From DASUSF01 sp036375275 (GTDB lineage Bacteria; Pseudomonadota; Alphaproteobacteria; Geminicoccales; Geminicoccaceae), in NCBI GenBank assembly GCA_036375275.1, contig DASUSF010000291.1:1-5941 (forward strand): a DNA stretch of 5,941 bases, in the 5' to 3' direction. Position 1 is the stretch's first letter, and every line of letters begins with the position of its first letter. Under the pieces are notes generated by a model. That model saw nothing but the letters and a program-made list of their open reading frames with translations. It did not search any database and had not been told where the DNA came from. Both the position numbers and the translations under genes were made by a program. This document shows positions 5,723 to 5,941 of the stretch, in pieces.

Positions 5723-5941
5723 TCAGTCGCAGCCGCCGCCCCCGCAGCCGCTGTCGCCGCCGTCGGAGCACCCGCTGGCGCCGCACCCGCCGCTCGCTCC
5801 ACCGTGCTCGCGCCGGTCCCGGCGGCGCGCTTCGGCGCGGATCAGATGGCGGCGGATCACGTTCCAGGCGACGAGGATGAGGATGACGGTCAGGCCGAGC
5901 TTCTCGGCGAAGCCGAGCGAGCCGAGACCGGACGCGAGGTC
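5723..5941 (-). CDS. C-terminal part of a membrane protein with a Gly/Cys-rich tail, 5' end missing
   Basis: Read from the right edge on the minus strand, 72 codons are open to a TGA at 5723-5725; the gene starts beyond the window. Residues about 15-29 (LGLTVILILVAWNVI) form one hydrophobic segment long enough for most of a membrane helix. A basic stretch follows (RRHLIRAEARRRDRR, about 30-44), suggesting that the tail faces the cytoplasm. The last 26 residues are Gly-rich with four cysteines (positions 53, 58, 66 and 71 of the visible part), in the pattern GGCGASGC, then GCGGGGCD. Bacterial membrane proteins of uncharacterised families sometimes end in such Gly/Cys tails; the role is unknown, possibly metal binding. 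A longer open frame on the same strand (4711-5802) overlaps it but is mostly antisense to the SDR gene. I do not recognise the family. Confidence 0.6.
   Translation of the reverse strand, partial: DLASGLGSLGFAEKLGLTVILILVAWNVIRRHLIRAEARRRDRREHGGASGGCGASGCSDGGDSGCGGGGCD

Noticed and set aside
4711..5802. 363-codon minus-strand frame opposite the SDR gene
   Set aside because: It is antisense to the SDR gene and Arg/Asp/Gly/Val-rich. The different minus-strand frame ending at 5723 is more protein-like at the right edge.

Overview
The window is very GC-rich (about 70% by eye) chromosomal DNA. It most likely comes from an alphaproteobacterium, perhaps of the Rhodospirillales/Geminicoccales kind. 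The evidence is a COQ9-family ubiquinone protein lying beside a divergent rpsU, a typical alphaproteobacterial bS21 sequence, and an alphaproteobacterial-type peptide deformylase. The genus cannot be named from this window. There is no insertion sequence, phage gene, CRISPR array, tRNA or rRNA.

Layout, left to right. (1) 1-1368 (+): the 3' part of a gene for a right-handed parallel beta-helix repeat protein, open through the left edge. (2) 1497-1700 (-): rpsU (ribosomal protein bS21), convergent with gene 1; the 128-nt gap holds two GC hairpins. (3) 1701-1913: a divergent control region with a candidate rpsU promoter and a hairpin followed by a short U-run in the rpsU leader. (4) 1914-2453 (+): peptide deformylase, overlapping by 4 nt (ATGA) with (5) 2450-3088 (+): a COQ9-family protein. 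(6) 3272-3466 (+): a small ribbon-helix-helix protein with its own promoter-like sequence and a palindrome just upstream. (7) 3584-4639 (-): a zinc-independent MDR-family NADP-dependent oxidoreductase, convergent with gene 6. (8) 4741-5709 (+): an extended SDR (NAD-dependent epimerase/dehydratase), divergent from gene 7 across a 101-nt control region. (9) 5723-5941 (-): the 3' end of a small membrane protein with a Gly/Cys-rich tail, cut by the right edge; it has no start codon supporting it inside the window and is easily missed.

Functionally, rpsU, def and COQ9 form a housekeeping block: ribosome, N-terminal deformylation of nascent chains, and ubiquinone biosynthesis. rpsU divergent from a COQ9-family gene is a recognised alphaproteobacterial arrangement; here def lies between them. 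The oxidoreductase and SDR share a divergent promoter region and are both soluble nucleotide-dependent enzymes, but no common substrate can be read from the sequence.

I found no convincing evidence of a new multi-gene system. The items most worth a second look are the Cys-tailed membrane protein at the right edge, the possible attenuator ahead of rpsU, the palindromes beside the ribbon-helix-helix gene and in the oxidoreductase promoter, and the def insertion in the rpsU/COQ9 neighbourhood.
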